A DNA stretch of 54,846 bases. It comes from a virus. The notes under the pieces are model-generated. The model worked only from the letters and a program-made list of their open reading frames with translations. It was not told where the DNA came from and ran no database searches. Below are positions 37,995 to 48,100 of this stretch, in pieces (position 1 is the stretch's first letter; each line of letters starts with the position of its first letter). The position numbers and the translations under genes were made by a program. The stretch covers positions 1 through 54,846 of the IMG/VR virus record IMGVR_UViG_3300044846_001025; one strand, given 5' to 3'.

Positions 37995-39413
37995 ATGAAC
38001 TACGATTTCACCCAAGTATTTGTTCCTACTAACAAATACACTACAACTGGAAACGGATTCGATGCACTAGGTGCTCGTATCTTCGGCGTATTTACTCCTA
38101 CCTATGTCGCTAACACCGATCAGTTGGTAGGCTTTCAATCTGTTAACTACACTACTGGTGCTCCAACTCCTTCTACTACACAACCTTTCAAAGAGATTGT
38201 GTTGGCTATGGGTACAGGTACTTCTTACCCTGCCAATAAGTTTGGTAGCTTTAAGTCTCCTGTAATCAGAAAAGGTAAGTTGACTCAAGTTTCTTACGTG
38301 CCTGCTGATGCAAGTGCTGCTAAACAACAAATTACTTATCTTGGTTATGATGAGGTTAACGATTTCAAATCACCTAGTTTTTCTTGTGATGAGGAATACG
38401 TTGTAACCATCAAAATCGATGAGTACTGGTCTAAAGGTGTATTCCAACCAATGATTCAAGAGTCAGTTCGTGTTAAAACTGTAAACTGCTCAGAGTGCGG
38501 TGGCGGTTGTGATGCATTGGATTGCTATGATATTATGGCTTCTGTAGCTAGTAAGATCAACGCTAATCCTTTGTTGAGCAAGTACGTAAATGCTACTCAC
38601 GTATTCAAAGGTTCTGCACCTTCTTACAAGTACACTTTGACTTTGCCTGATGCTGGTAACTCTACTGCAGAGAACGCTGTGTTGACTGCTTTGCAAGCTT
38701 ACTACCCATCTGGTACTTACGGTACTATTGCTATCACAACTACTGATACTGATGGTGACACTGATGCTGATGCATTGGGTAACATCTTGTACGAAATTGC
38801 AACTCCTTTGATTGCAAACGTAGCTGATATGCCTACTTACTTAGGTGTAGCTTGGGAGTCAGTTAAGTCAAGTGCTGGTTCAGTAACTGCTTGTGGTGTT
38901 AAATTGGAAGGTAAAGCATTGGATGCTTTCGGAAACGCTTGTGTTCCTGATGCTGTTCCTTACGTATTCAACTTGGTTCGTTTCCAAGTAGTTGCGGCTA
39001 AAGGTCCTTTCACTACCCAAGACTTCGATATCAACGACTTGACTGGTCCTTGGTATGTTACTAAAACTCAAGATGTTAAGTATGCAATTGGTGCTGGTTC
39101 TGCTATGGCTGAATTGGAGCGTCACTTCTTCCGTAACAACTTGCCTAACGTAGCTGAGTCTGTGTACTACTGGAATCCTATCTACAACGAGGATGTAAAC
39201 CAGTTCTTGTATGTAAACAGCACTTTGTTGTACAACGTACTTTCTGTTAAATTCTTGGATGATTCTCCAGTAGGATTTGAAAAGAAATCAGTAAATAGCC
39301 ATGAGGTATTGATTATGGTAGACACAACTAACGAAGCTGCTAATAGTGTTATTAGTAGTGCAGGTAGTGTTTCTGCAAACATTCTTGCCTTCTTTAACTA
39401 TTTCGCTGCCTAA
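37995..39413 (+). CDS. Abundant structural protein, unknown (Cys-rich centre)
   Basis: 472 residues, strong codon bias like the capsid gene, so likely abundant in the virion. A central Cys-rich patch (VNCSECGGGCDALDCYD, about 163-180) and beta-rich flanks are seen. No family is recognised. It could be a capsid-decorating or tail-tube-like protein. It is followed by a strong terminator. Confidence 0.65.
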   Translation: MNYDFTQVFVPTNKYTTTGNGFDALGARIFGVFTPTYVANTDQLVGFQSVNYTTGAPTPSTTQPFKEIVLAMGTGTSYPANKFGSFKSPVIRKGKLTQVSYVPADASAAKQQITYLGYDEVNDFKSPSFSCDEEYVVTIKIDEYWSKGVFQPMIQESVRVKTVNCSECGGGCDALDCYDIMASVASKINANPLLSKYVNATHVFKGSAPSYKYTLTLPDAGNSTAENAVLTALQAYYPSGTYGTIAITTTDTDGDTDADALGNILYEIATPLIANVADMPTYLGVAWESVKSSAGSVTACGVKLEGKALDAFGNACVPDAVPYVFNLVRFQVVAAKGPFTTQDFDINDLTGPWYVTKTQDVKYAIGAGSAMAELERHFFRNNLPNVAESVYYWNPIYNEDVNQFLYVNSTLLYNVLSVKFLDDSPVGFEKKSVNSHEVLIMVDTTNEAANSVISSAGSVSANILAFFNYFAA

Positions 39414-39426
39414 TTAGACGAATAAT

Positions 39427-39446
39427 GGGGGGACTGAACTCCCCCC
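39427..39446 (+). terminator. Intrinsic terminator after the abundant structural protein
   Basis: GGGGGG/CCCCCC pairs around an 8-nt loop and is followed by TTTTTC, a strong terminator separating highly expressed genes. Confidence 0.9.
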
Positions 39447-39475
39447 TTTTTCTAACTTTTAAAAAATAAAAAATC

Positions 39476-39925
39476 ATGGCAAAAGATATTATTCTTAAAC
39501 TCGGCACCTACATGACCACTGTTAGTAACAAAGACATTGCTGCAGGTGCTATCCCAGGAGCTTCTTTAGAGAAGTTTGTTGTTAACCTTTTAAAGAGCCC
39601 CACTTGCTGCGTTAAGTATATAACGTTAAGCAAAGGAACTGTAACACAGTCAGGTAGTATTACTACTGCAGTTACATTGAACCAGCCTGCTGGTGAGATT
39701 ACAACTGTAAGTGCTACTATTGCTGCAGGTGCAATGTCCTCTTTTACACTTAACAATAGTTTTATTAAAGCTGATTCTGTAATTATAGCTACAGTTAACG
39801 ACACTACTGGTTCTGGCTTATTGGCAGTACAAGTTGATGGTATTGTTGCAGGTTCTTGCACAGTATCTCTTGGAGGTGTTGTTGCGAATACTGGAGTTGT
39901 AATCGTTGGATTTGCAATTATGTAA
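39476..39925 (+). CDS. Small structural protein, decoration-like
   Basis: 149 residues, Val, Thr and Ala-rich beta strands (ITTVSATIAAGAMSSFTLNN), no transmembrane segment despite hydrophobicity. Terminators on both sides isolate its mRNA, fitting an abundant virion protein such as a capsid decoration or spike domain (inference). Confidence 0.6.
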   Translation: MAKDIILKLGTYMTTVSNKDIAAGAIPGASLEKFVVNLLKSPTCCVKYITLSKGTVTQSGSITTAVTLNQPAGEITTVSATIAAGAMSSFTLNNSFIKADSVIIATVNDTTGSGLLAVQVDGIVAGSCTVSLGGVVANTGVVIVGFAIM

Positions 39926-39931
39926 TTAACA

Positions 39932-39949
39932 GGGGAGAGAAATCTCCCC
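39932..39949 (+). terminator. Intrinsic terminator
   Basis: GGGGAGA/TCTCCCC pairs around GAAA and is followed by TTTT, just after the decoration-like gene. Confidence 0.88.
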
Positions 39950-39965
39950 TTTTAAAATGAATTAA

Positions 39966-40475
39966 ATGGCTAACTTACAAAGAAACATAGAAGTTTTAAA
40001 AGCTAAGGATTGTGCTTACTTGTCAATCCTAGATACCTCGTACTATCCTGAAACTTTAGACGAGGCAAACATTCAAATCACTGCACCTGGTTATGATATT
40101 CCATTTGAATTTGCTTTTACTTTAAATGAAGTAAACGTATACAATTCATATACTTTTGGATTCACTACCAATGCAACGGCAGATTTTGTAGAATTGCCAG
40201 ATGGTTTATATACTTTGAACTTAACTACTTGCCCTGACACAGGAGTATGCACTAGATATCACCTACGCACTTGTAGGATTGATTGTAGACTTGCTGTACA
40301 ATGGGCTAAGTATGCACAAGATTGTGAGGATGAAAAAATCCTTTACTATCTAGATAAGATTGAGTTTCTGCTACGGGGAGGAGAAGCTAACGCAGATTTA
40401 TGTAACCCCGAGAAAGCAATTGAATTATACAGAAAAGCAGATGACTTACTCAGAAGATTTGAACTTGACTGTTAA
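39966..40475 (+). CDS. Virion-block protein, unknown
   Basis: 169 residues. The first 100 residues are beta-rich (PFEFAFTLNEVNVYNSYTFGF), and the end has four to five cysteines and helices (ARYHLRTCRIDCRL; CEDEKILYYLDKIEFLL). No family is recognised. It probably belongs to the appendage or neck set. It overlaps the next gene by 35 nt. Confidence 0.6.
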   Translation: MANLQRNIEVLKAKDCAYLSILDTSYYPETLDEANIQITAPGYDIPFEFAFTLNEVNVYNSYTFGFTTNATADFVELPDGLYTLNLTTCPDTGVCTRYHLRTCRIDCRLAVQWAKYAQDCEDEKILYYLDKIEFLLRGGEANADLCNPEKAIELYRKADDLLRRFELDC

Positions 40476-40629
40476 AGAGAAACTTGCTAAAGCGGCAGTA
40501 AAGGAAATGCAGCATATCAAGTACTTAACAAAACCATACTACAAAAAATCTAGGAAGTATATGCGTTTTTTGAAACTAGCACATTGCTTAGATTGTGTGG
40601 ACACAAACAACCTTAAAATTAAACTATAA
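40441..40629 (+). CDS. Small basic helical protein
   Basis: 62 residues from ATG 40441 (MTYSEDLNLTVKEKL), basic in the middle (KKSRKYMRFLK) with a CLDCVD pair. A TTG start at 40360 is possible but would overlap far more. No family is recognised. Confidence 0.55.
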   Translation: MTYSEDLNLTVKEKLAKAAVKEMQHIKYLTKPYYKKSRKYMRFLKLAHCLDCVDTNNLKIKL

Positions 40630-40641
40630 CTACGAAAAATA

Positions 40642-41205
40642 ATGGCAAACAAAGCATACAAACCTTGCTGCGAACCTAACAACTGTGGAGAAATTATTCC
40701 TTCAAAGTGTGTTAAGTATACTGGGACTCCTACTACAGATGGTCCTATTGATAAAGAGTTTACTTGTACTCCTTATCTGAATGACGTTATTCATTTATTT
40801 GATGACAACTTTAAAGACATTATTGAAAAAATTGGTATTAGCAAAACCGCACTTGACGGTGCTAACGCATCTTGTGGTCTTGGTCTGGTTAATACTAGTG
40901 CTCTTACAACATATACGGTTAACGATACTCGCTACGTTCAAAGTGAAGTAGTAGTGCAGTTATTAAATGTGGTTTGTGCATTGCAAAAACAAGTTAACTA
41001 CTTGAAAAACGAGAATGCTACTACAGATAGTGGAAACGTTTTTTGGATGGATTTGCCTTTAGATCAAGACTTTAAAACTTGGTTAAGTATAAATGGTCAA
41101 TGTATTTTGACTGAACCTTGTGTACCTGCTGGTGGTATTACTACTTTACGTGGTTTACTTCAAGCTATGATAACTAAACTTTGTAACTGTTGCCCAAATC
41201 CATAA
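40642..41205 (+). CDS. Cys-rich virion-block protein
   Basis: 187 residues. It opens YKPCCEPNNCGEIIPSKC and ends CNCCPNP, with a helical middle (VVQLLNVVCALQKQVNYLKNE). The terminal Cys clusters suggest disulfide or metal-linked contacts with the neighbouring Cys-rich proteins. It is probably an adaptor or fibre base (inference). Confidence 0.6.
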   Translation: MANKAYKPCCEPNNCGEIIPSKCVKYTGTPTTDGPIDKEFTCTPYLNDVIHLFDDNFKDIIEKIGISKTALDGANASCGLGLVNTSALTTYTVNDTRYVQSEVVVQLLNVVCALQKQVNYLKNENATTDSGNVFWMDLPLDQDFKTWLSINGQCILTEPCVPAGGITTLRGLLQAMITKLCNCCPNP

Positions 41206-41216
41206 TCTAAAATATA

Positions 41217-43142
41217 ATGAGTACTTGTCTTGACTGCTACGGAACCAACAACATAGAACCATGTGCTGAAATTGGATGTCTTTCCACAAATTTTGGAAAG
41301 TGCGTTACTTACTCAGGCACAGGTTTGTATTGTTCTTTAGGTCCAATTAATACCTTTACCCATTCGGGTACTGCTGTTGCTATAGTTTCTGAAGTTACCG
41401 TGGTAGTTGGTGCTACTGGCGGTTCTGGTTCAGGTGCTACTTTTAGTGTAACTAGAGGACCATCTTCTACATCATACACAATCTCTATTGTAAATAAAGG
41501 TAGCGGATATGCAGTAGGAGAAACTCTTACCATTGCTGGTACAGCGGTAGGTGGTACGGCTCCTGCTAACAACATTTCAATTGTAGTAACTACACTTGCA
41601 GCTATTATTGATAGCACCTATACAATGGATGCGGCTATCAAGAATTTGCATGATCGTATCTGTAACTTAACTCCAACTGGTCTTTTATACAGTGGATTTA
41701 ACTATGCTTGTCTTCGTCAAGGAGGTAACTTAGAATCAGTAGGTGCGTCTATTACTACTGCACAAGGATTTGCTGAATCTTCTTCTGCTGCATTGTGTGC
41801 GTTAAACACACGTTTAAAAGCAGTAGAGACTCCAACCTTTAGTGTACCTAGCTGTGTTGTAGGATTAACTTCTGGTGTATCTACACTAGGTGCAATCTTA
41901 ACTGAGTATGGTAACAAACTTTGTGCTATTGCAGGAGGAACAGGAGGTATTACTATTACTGGAGTATCAGTTCCAGGTAGTTGTACAATGACTACTATCC
42001 CCTCATCAACTGCTCCTATTGGTACTTGGTTTGATTGGGTAGTAGACAACATGTGCTCAATCACTACAGGATTGAATGCAGCAATTACTTCAACTAACTC
42101 AACCGTAAGTACTATAACTACTTTCTTGGGTAGTACCACGAAATTTAATAACAGTGCAAACTGTTTGACTGCCTTGGGAGGTACAGCAACTGATTCTGCT
42201 CATGCTACTATTGGCTATCTTACCACTAAGGTATGTGCAGTAGATACAACCGTTAACGCTATTCCTTCTTATATTAAGACTGATAGTGTTGCTCTTAACT
42301 GGGTAGGTTGTTTTGGTTCTGCACCATATAGTTACGCTAACACTGCAACTACAATTCAAACTCAATTACAGAGAATTGTAGCCGTATTGAATGCTGAGAA
42401 AACTGCATACTCTGCGGACTTTGTAGTAACTACAGCAGGTTGTGGTTCTAAGATTGTGTCTTTGGCCCCTACTGCTGCTTTTTCTTGTAGTTCACTTTCT
42501 ACTTGTTCCATCGATTCTCTAGGAGATGTAGTTATTACTGCTCCTTCAAATCCCCACGTACTTTACTACAACGGAACTAACTGGGTTAATAAAAATATTA
42601 ACGCATTGGTTACTATGTCAAGCACCGATGGTACAATAGCAGTTACTACAACTACAACTGCAGGTAACGTAAATTATGATTTAAGTGTTTTAGGACTCAC
42701 TGCTACTAGAGCAAACCTTACAGCAATAGCAGTTTCAGGAGCAAATAATACATTTAACGGTGCTTTTCCTGCTACTCCTGGAAGTGGATACGCACTGGCA
42801 ACTAAACAAGGTAGTATCGTAACTTTGTCAGGAAGTATTGAGTTAGTTGTAACTAGCGGACTTACTTTGTCATCTGGATCTTCTGTTCCTCTTGCAACAG
42901 TGCCTGCAGGTTACAGACCAGTTGCAGGTTCTATTAGTTTCTATTGTAGAGTGTTTAAGAAAGCGACTGCTCCTTACACAGATCCTGACGGTTCATTTGA
43001 TGCAAGAATTACAATTGATACTGCTGGTACATTAATTATGATTCCATTCCCCGTATACCCTGCAGCAAGTTTGATTCTTTCTACAGTTGGAAGTAAAGTA
43101 GAAGTATTGTTAGGAGCATATACCTACAGCGTTCTACCATAA
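41217..43142 (+). CDS. Large fibre-like appendage protein
   Basis: 641 residues. A Cys-rich start (CLDCYGTNNIEPCAEIGC) is followed by a beta domain with GATFSVTRG ... KGSGYAVGETLTIAG, found in many phage fibres, several helical stretches ending in Cys repeats, and a C-terminal knob (QGSIVTLSGSIEL; TVPAGYRPVAGSISF) typical of fibre tips. It likely forms a trimeric appendage on head or tail. Codon use is less biased than the capsid gene. Confidence 0.7.
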   Translation: MSTCLDCYGTNNIEPCAEIGCLSTNFGKCVTYSGTGLYCSLGPINTFTHSGTAVAIVSEVTVVVGATGGSGSGATFSVTRGPSSTSYTISIVNKGSGYAVGETLTIAGTAVGGTAPANNISIVVTTLAAIIDSTYTMDAAIKNLHDRICNLTPTGLLYSGFNYACLRQGGNLESVGASITTAQGFAESSSAALCALNTRLKAVETPTFSVPSCVVGLTSGVSTLGAILTEYGNKLCAIAGGTGGITITGVSVPGSCTMTTIPSSTAPIGTWFDWVVDNMCSITTGLNAAITSTNSTVSTITTFLGSTTKFNNSANCLTALGGTATDSAHATIGYLTTKVCAVDTTVNAIPSYIKTDSVALNWVGCFGSAPYSYANTATTIQTQLQRIVAVLNAEKTAYSADFVVTTAGCGSKIVSLAPTAAFSCSSLSTCSIDSLGDVVITAPSNPHVLYYNGTNWVNKNINALVTMSSTDGTIAVTTTTTAGNVNYDLSVLGLTATRANLTAIAVSGANNTFNGAFPATPGSGYALATKQGSIVTLSGSIELVVTSGLTLSSGSSVPLATVPAGYRPVAGSISFYCRVFKKATAPYTDPDGSFDARITIDTAGTLIMIPFPVYPAASLILSTVGSKVEVLLGAYTYSVLP

Positions 43143-43188
43143 GACCTTGACAGTTTACTAGGGTTGGTTGTCTGTCAAAACCCCGAAT

Positions 43189-43210
43189 AGAGCCTAGGCA
43201 ACTAGGCTCT
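43189..43210 (+). terminator. Terminator after the appendage gene
   Basis: AGAGCCTAG/CTAGGCTCT pairs around GCAA and is followed by TTTGGTTT. A weaker TTGACAG/CTGTCAA hairpin lies just before (43147-43178). Confidence 0.82.
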
Positions 43211-43230
43211 TTTGGTTTAATTAAAAGTAA

Positions 43231-43261
43231 TTGACATTAGTAACAGTTTAAATTATATTTG
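43231..43261 (+). promoter_or_regulatory. Host-type promoter for the tail genes
   Basis: TTGAC at 43231 and TATATTTG at 43254 (23 nt apart), directly after a terminator and 25 nt before the next gene. Confidence 0.8.
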
Positions 43262-43286
43262 TACAAAAACTAACTTCAAGTAAATT

Positions 43287-43916
43287 ATGACAATATCAGA
43301 TGTAATATCCAGAGTTAGGATTTCTAATAAGTTCATTAGCGATGATGATTTCATGTCTGATAGATTTATTTACAATACCTTAAAAACTAAGGCAAGTGCA
43401 ATTCTTAGAAGAGAAATTAATCTTCGTAAGTTATTAAATTCAGACAATGTATACAGTGCGTATGAATGCATTGACTTAATACTAGCTCCAGGTGCTGAGT
43501 GTGATTTGAATTGTGACATTCGTCGTAGTAAGAAAAAACTGCCTAAAATAGAAGAAGGGCTATATTCTTACTTTATTCAAGGGGTATTCAATACATCTAA
43601 CTCAGAAGAACTCTTCCCTACTACTATCAGGGATTTTATTAACCACACTAGACTTAGAGTTAAGACTAACCGTTCTTATTACACAATAAGAAACGGCTAC
43701 TTGTATGTGTTGAATCCAGATGTAGAGGCAGTCAATATGTACGCTTACTTTACAGAACCTTTAAATCCTAAACCTTGTTCAAGTATGTATGAGCAAGATT
43801 TTAAATTTCCTGAGTACTTGTTGGATAGTTTATTAGAAATGACTAATCAAAGTTTAGTTAACTTCCATAAACTTCCTCAAGAACCATTTAGTGATAATAA
43901 GGATGACGCAATCTAA
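43287..43916 (+). CDS. Tail ring protein (crAss-like)
   Basis: 209 residues. MTISDVISRVR ... SDRFIYNTLKTKASAILRREINLRKLL and a C-end rich in acidic and aromatic residues follow the layout of the ring protein encoded before the IHF-like and stabilisation genes in crAss-like phages (recalled, not searched). It would join the portal complex to the tail. Confidence 0.65.
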   Translation: MTISDVISRVRISNKFISDDDFMSDRFIYNTLKTKASAILRREINLRKLLNSDNVYSAYECIDLILAPGAECDLNCDIRRSKKKLPKIEEGLYSYFIQGVFNTSNSEELFPTTIRDFINHTRLRVKTNRSYYTIRNGYLYVLNPDVEAVNMYAYFTEPLNPKPCSSMYEQDFKFPEYLLDSLLEMTNQSLVNFHKLPQEPFSDNKDDAI

Positions 43917-44343
43917 GGAAAAACTCTCTTTGAAGTCGGATGTCAATCCTTCTTCAATACAGGCTTATAAGAAGTTTGTAAAGGAGACAGGTCGCTCTGA
44001 CATTTCCTATGACAAGTTCCGAAACATTATTCTAAAGGTAAATGAGAAAGTTCTTGAAAAAGTAATGACAGGTAGATACAAGATTAGATTTCCTAAGATT
44101 GGACTACTGTCGCTTATCAAGGTAACTCCTACTAAATTATTGAAGAAGATAGACTGGGGACGTTATCACAAGGATGGAGTGTACACAACATTTAAAAACT
44201 ACCATACAGATGGTATGATGTATAGAATTTTCTTTTACTTATACGAAAGAAAGTATCCTTACTTTGGTTTTTATAATTTTAGGTTAAGCAAACCTAACCA
44301 AGTAATGTTAGGTCAAAAAATTAAAAACAATGAAATACGATAA
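43903..44343 (+). CDS. IHF-like DNA-binding protein (tail block)
   Basis: 146 residues from ATG 43903. The GRYKIRFPKIGLLSLIKVTP stretch and the basic surround (KKIDWGRYHKDG) fit the DNA-binding arm region of phage IHF-like proteins. A second, less similar IHF-like gene lies at 27287. It overlaps both neighbours by about 14 nt. It may bind packaged DNA near the tail (inference). Confidence 0.6.
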   Translation: MTQSKEKLSLKSDVNPSSIQAYKKFVKETGRSDISYDKFRNIILKVNEKVLEKVMTGRYKIRFPKIGLLSLIKVTPTKLLKKIDWGRYHKDGVYTTFKNYHTDGMMYRIFFYLYERKYPYFGFYNFRLSKPNQVMLGQKIKNNEIR

Positions 44344-45163
44344 CATTAACTATATAACCTCTGAGCCTTTGATTGCTGAAGTTAAGCAAGAGTTAAAGAC
44401 TTACTTTGAAGCTGGTGCTGTAAGTGAGGTTTTAATACCTTCGTTTATAGATCAAGCCCTAAGAAAACTTAAGGTACTTGCTCTTAAGCCTGAAGAGGCA
44501 GTTATTCGTTTTGAGGATTATAAGTCAGAGTTGCCTTATGATTTTTATTTATTAGATTATGCTATTTCGTATTCATCAGATGTTTACTGGGACAATGCAG
44601 TGAACTCTCTAACAGGTTCTTGGTATAAAAGTATACAAGCTGACGGTTGTGTTACTGATGCTACTAGCATAGAAATGTACGAAGCAATTACAGTACCCAT
44701 GCCTGGTTTTAGAATCTCTCTTAAACAACCTAGATGGGTTAGAGTTTATGCTGACTCTACTTCTTTGTGTGTGGATGGATGTCCTAACTTAAAAGCATCT
44801 AGTACTGATATCATTAAAATTAATCAACATAAGAAAGCAAGTGCCACCTTTCAAGAGGGTTGTGTATATCTTAAATACTTTTCAAGACCTGTAGATGACT
44901 ACGGTATTCCAATGATTCCAGAAATTTTGGAAGTAGAAGAGTATATTAAAGCTTACTTAAAGTATAAATTCTTTGAACAAATGTGGCATTCAGTAATGGA
45001 TGAGTCCACAAAACAAGTAACTGATAAATTAACCTACTACAAAAGAGAGCAGTTAGAGAAACTTCAAGCTGCATTTAACTATCTGATGACTAAATCTAAG
45101 CAACAGATAGCAGACTCAATTGTACGTACTCGTAATCGTTTTAGTAAATTCCACATTAAATAA
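44330..45163 (+). CDS. Tail stabilisation / ring protein
   Basis: 277 residues, helical start (IAEVKQELKTYFEAGAVSEVLIPSFIDQALRKL) and a C-terminal helical region ending RTRNRFSKFHIK. Located between the IHF-like gene and the giant tail gene, as the stabilisation (gp4-like) protein is in crAss-like phages. It overlaps the next start by one base. Confidence 0.7.
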   Translation: MKYDNINYITSEPLIAEVKQELKTYFEAGAVSEVLIPSFIDQALRKLKVLALKPEEAVIRFEDYKSELPYDFYLLDYAISYSSDVYWDNAVNSLTGSWYKSIQADGCVTDATSIEMYEAITVPMPGFRISLKQPRWVRVYADSTSLCVDGCPNLKASSTDIIKINQHKKASATFQEGCVYLKYFSRPVDDYGIPMIPEILEVEEYIKAYLKYKFFEQMWHSVMDESTKQVTDKLTYYKREQLEKLQAAFNYLMTKSKQQIADSIVRTRNRFSKFHIK

Positions 45164-48100
45164 TGGAAATTAAAGGTAATCAAAATACCAAAGGTCTTAA
45201 CCTAGACTCTTTAAACTGGCAAGTAGAAGGTAGCCAGTTGACATGGGCATTGAACGCAAATATCATGTCCCATGATGGTAATACATTTACCTATACAAAC
45301 GAGATGTCCAACCAAGTTTGTGTGGACTTTAGCTCGTTTAAGAACGGATACAAAATTAACGGCCTACTAAATATAATAGAACAGAATAAAGTAGTTGTGT
45401 TCTTAGTAGGTCCAGATGGAAAAGGAGAGATAGGAGTAATTACAAACAATGGATTAGACTGTGTTGAGTTAGATTCAATAGAAACTGACTGTGGTTGTGT
45501 AGGTGGTAAAGTAATTAAAGATACGGTAGTAAAAGCATCTACTACAATTACATCAAACTCAACTACTTGTTTCTATGGTATTATTAACGAGACTATAGAT
45601 GATGGTTCTGGTAACTACGTAAATAACTATGCATTCCATTATGTAGATTGTAATGGAAATAGAGTAAGTGGTAATACAAGTAGCCTCGTATTTAAAACAA
45701 TACAAGAGTGGTATACTGATTTAGGATACACGACTATTGATCCTAGCGTAGGATCTAGTTATTTGAATAGAGTAGTGTCAGTAGTGTGTTTTGATTCTGT
45801 TGCAACAAATGATTATTCAAGTGAGTTAGGAACTTATAGCAATGTTAGCTACATGCAACATCCACAGCCAAACTTGTATGATACATTTCCTTGTGAAGCT
45901 ACAGTTGTAGAAAAGACTTGTTGTGATTATGAGTCTGTATTAATTGACGAGTGTTGTCAAGATTGCTGTCAGGATTGTTACACCGTTACTTTGCAAACAG
46001 TAAATCCATCAGTACCTTCTGGAGGATCTACAGGTCAAGTAGTAATTGAGTACACAGATTGCAATGGTATAGTTAGAGGTATTGAAAGTCCTAATAATAC
46101 ATTTGAAGGATACGGTTCATTTAACATGATCAAAGACTCTTGGAGAGTAATCCAAAGAGGAAAACCTGGTGTTGATGTAGTAGTTGCAGTAGAACAAGTT
46201 TACTCTACAGGAAACTGCAATCCCTGTTTGAATCCTTCTCCTGAGAATTGCTGTTTGAACTTTGACATTGACTATCCTATTTATGCGACTTATAGAGTAG
46301 ATCAATGTGAAACTAGAGTATACTTTGTACAGAAAAATAATCCTCCTCGTTATCTTTCTTTAGAGTTTCCTCTAAATAGAGATTCCTGTGGTGAGTCACA
46401 AGATTGTGGAGGCAAGAAACTTGTAACAAAGAAGACTTGTAAAGAGTTAAATATTTTTCCTGATACCTGCCATCCTAAAGTAACTCCAACCAATGTTTCT
46501 AATGGAGGTCAACTTAAAGCAGGTAACTATCAGTTTGCTATTGCATATACAGACGAAGAAGGTGCTGAGTTGACTGACTATTTTGACTTCAGTCAACCTA
46601 TTCCAATCTTTGAAAAGAAACTTACTAATCTTACTGACTATCAAACCAACTATTCTATTACAGTTCAGATAGATCATAAGGTTAATATCTTTGACTACTT
46701 TAACCTAGTAGTAGCGGAGACAATCCAAGGTACTACTACAAACTATCATTTGATTGGCAACTATCGAGTACAAAAACAGTACTTGATGGATTCTATTGTT
46801 TACACAGGAGAATACAAATCTACCTTTAGTTCTATTTCTCCTTTGATTAGAACCCCGCACTATAAAAATGCAGGTATCATTGAGAATCAGAATGATATCT
46901 TGATGATTGCAGATTTGGAAAGAGAGTATCAATACAACTTCCAGCCTTTTGCAAACAAACTTAAATTGCAGTGGGAAACAGTAAAGATGCCTCACGGAGA
47001 TAAGTGGGACTACTCTAATCCTGAGATAGTACACATGTTCCGTACTTATCAGAGGGATGAAGTGTATGCTTTCGGTATTAAGTTTAAACTAAAGACAGGT
47101 AAGTATACTGAAGTATTCCATATTCCTGGCAGAGCAAAGAACGCTGCACTTGGAGATACCACTTCGGTTCCTACTTCTAGTACCGATTACTTTATAGAAG
47201 AAGGAGACTGTTCTGATGTAGCAGCACCTAAAGAAAAGTGGGAAGTATACAACACGGCAGGACAGGGTAATATATTTGTATCAAACAATCCTACAGAGCT
47301 AGAGAAACAATTCTCTTGTGCAATCTTTAACGATAAGCGTGGTGAGTTTGCTTACTGGGAATCAAAAGAACTCTATCCATGTAATGAAGAGATTTGGGAT
47401 ACAGATGCTTATGGTAATCCTTTGGCAGGACAACCTATTCGTTTTCACAAGTTTCCTGATTCTTTAGTATCTCACATTCATGATGGTTTATTTAGTACGG
47501 GCAATGTTTTTCCTGCTTTTGATAACCAATCTAATATCTATCCTATAGGAGTAAGAGTAGACGCAGATGCATTCAACAATCTACTCAACACTTTAACTAT
47601 TGCTAATCCTGGAGATCCTGCTAACCCTTTCTATGCCAAAGACCTTATCTGCGGATTTGAGTTAGTGTTTGCTTCTCGTGTAGGACATAAGTCAGTTGTA
47701 GCAAAAGGACTTCTTTATGACGTAGGACACTATACCACAGATGATGGTAGTAAAGAATATTACTATCCTAACTATCCTTTCAATGATATTAACTGGAGAG
47801 GAAGCAGTTCTGTAACAGATCCTTACTTAAGAACCTCTGCAGATTGGTACAAACGTCAAGATAGAAGACGTGCTTTTAGTGGAGACCTAGGAGAGTTTGC
47901 ACACAATGGTTTTGCAGATAACAACATCATTAACTACAAGCATAATAGATTTACATTCCATTCTCCTGATACACACTTCTCATATCCTAAGATTGGTTCA
48001 GAACTTAAATTAGAGACACTTGAGATTGGTTCTGTATTGGGACATTTTGTAGAAGTAGAGGAGCATAGCAAGATTAAGTTGTACACGGATAAAGTACAAA

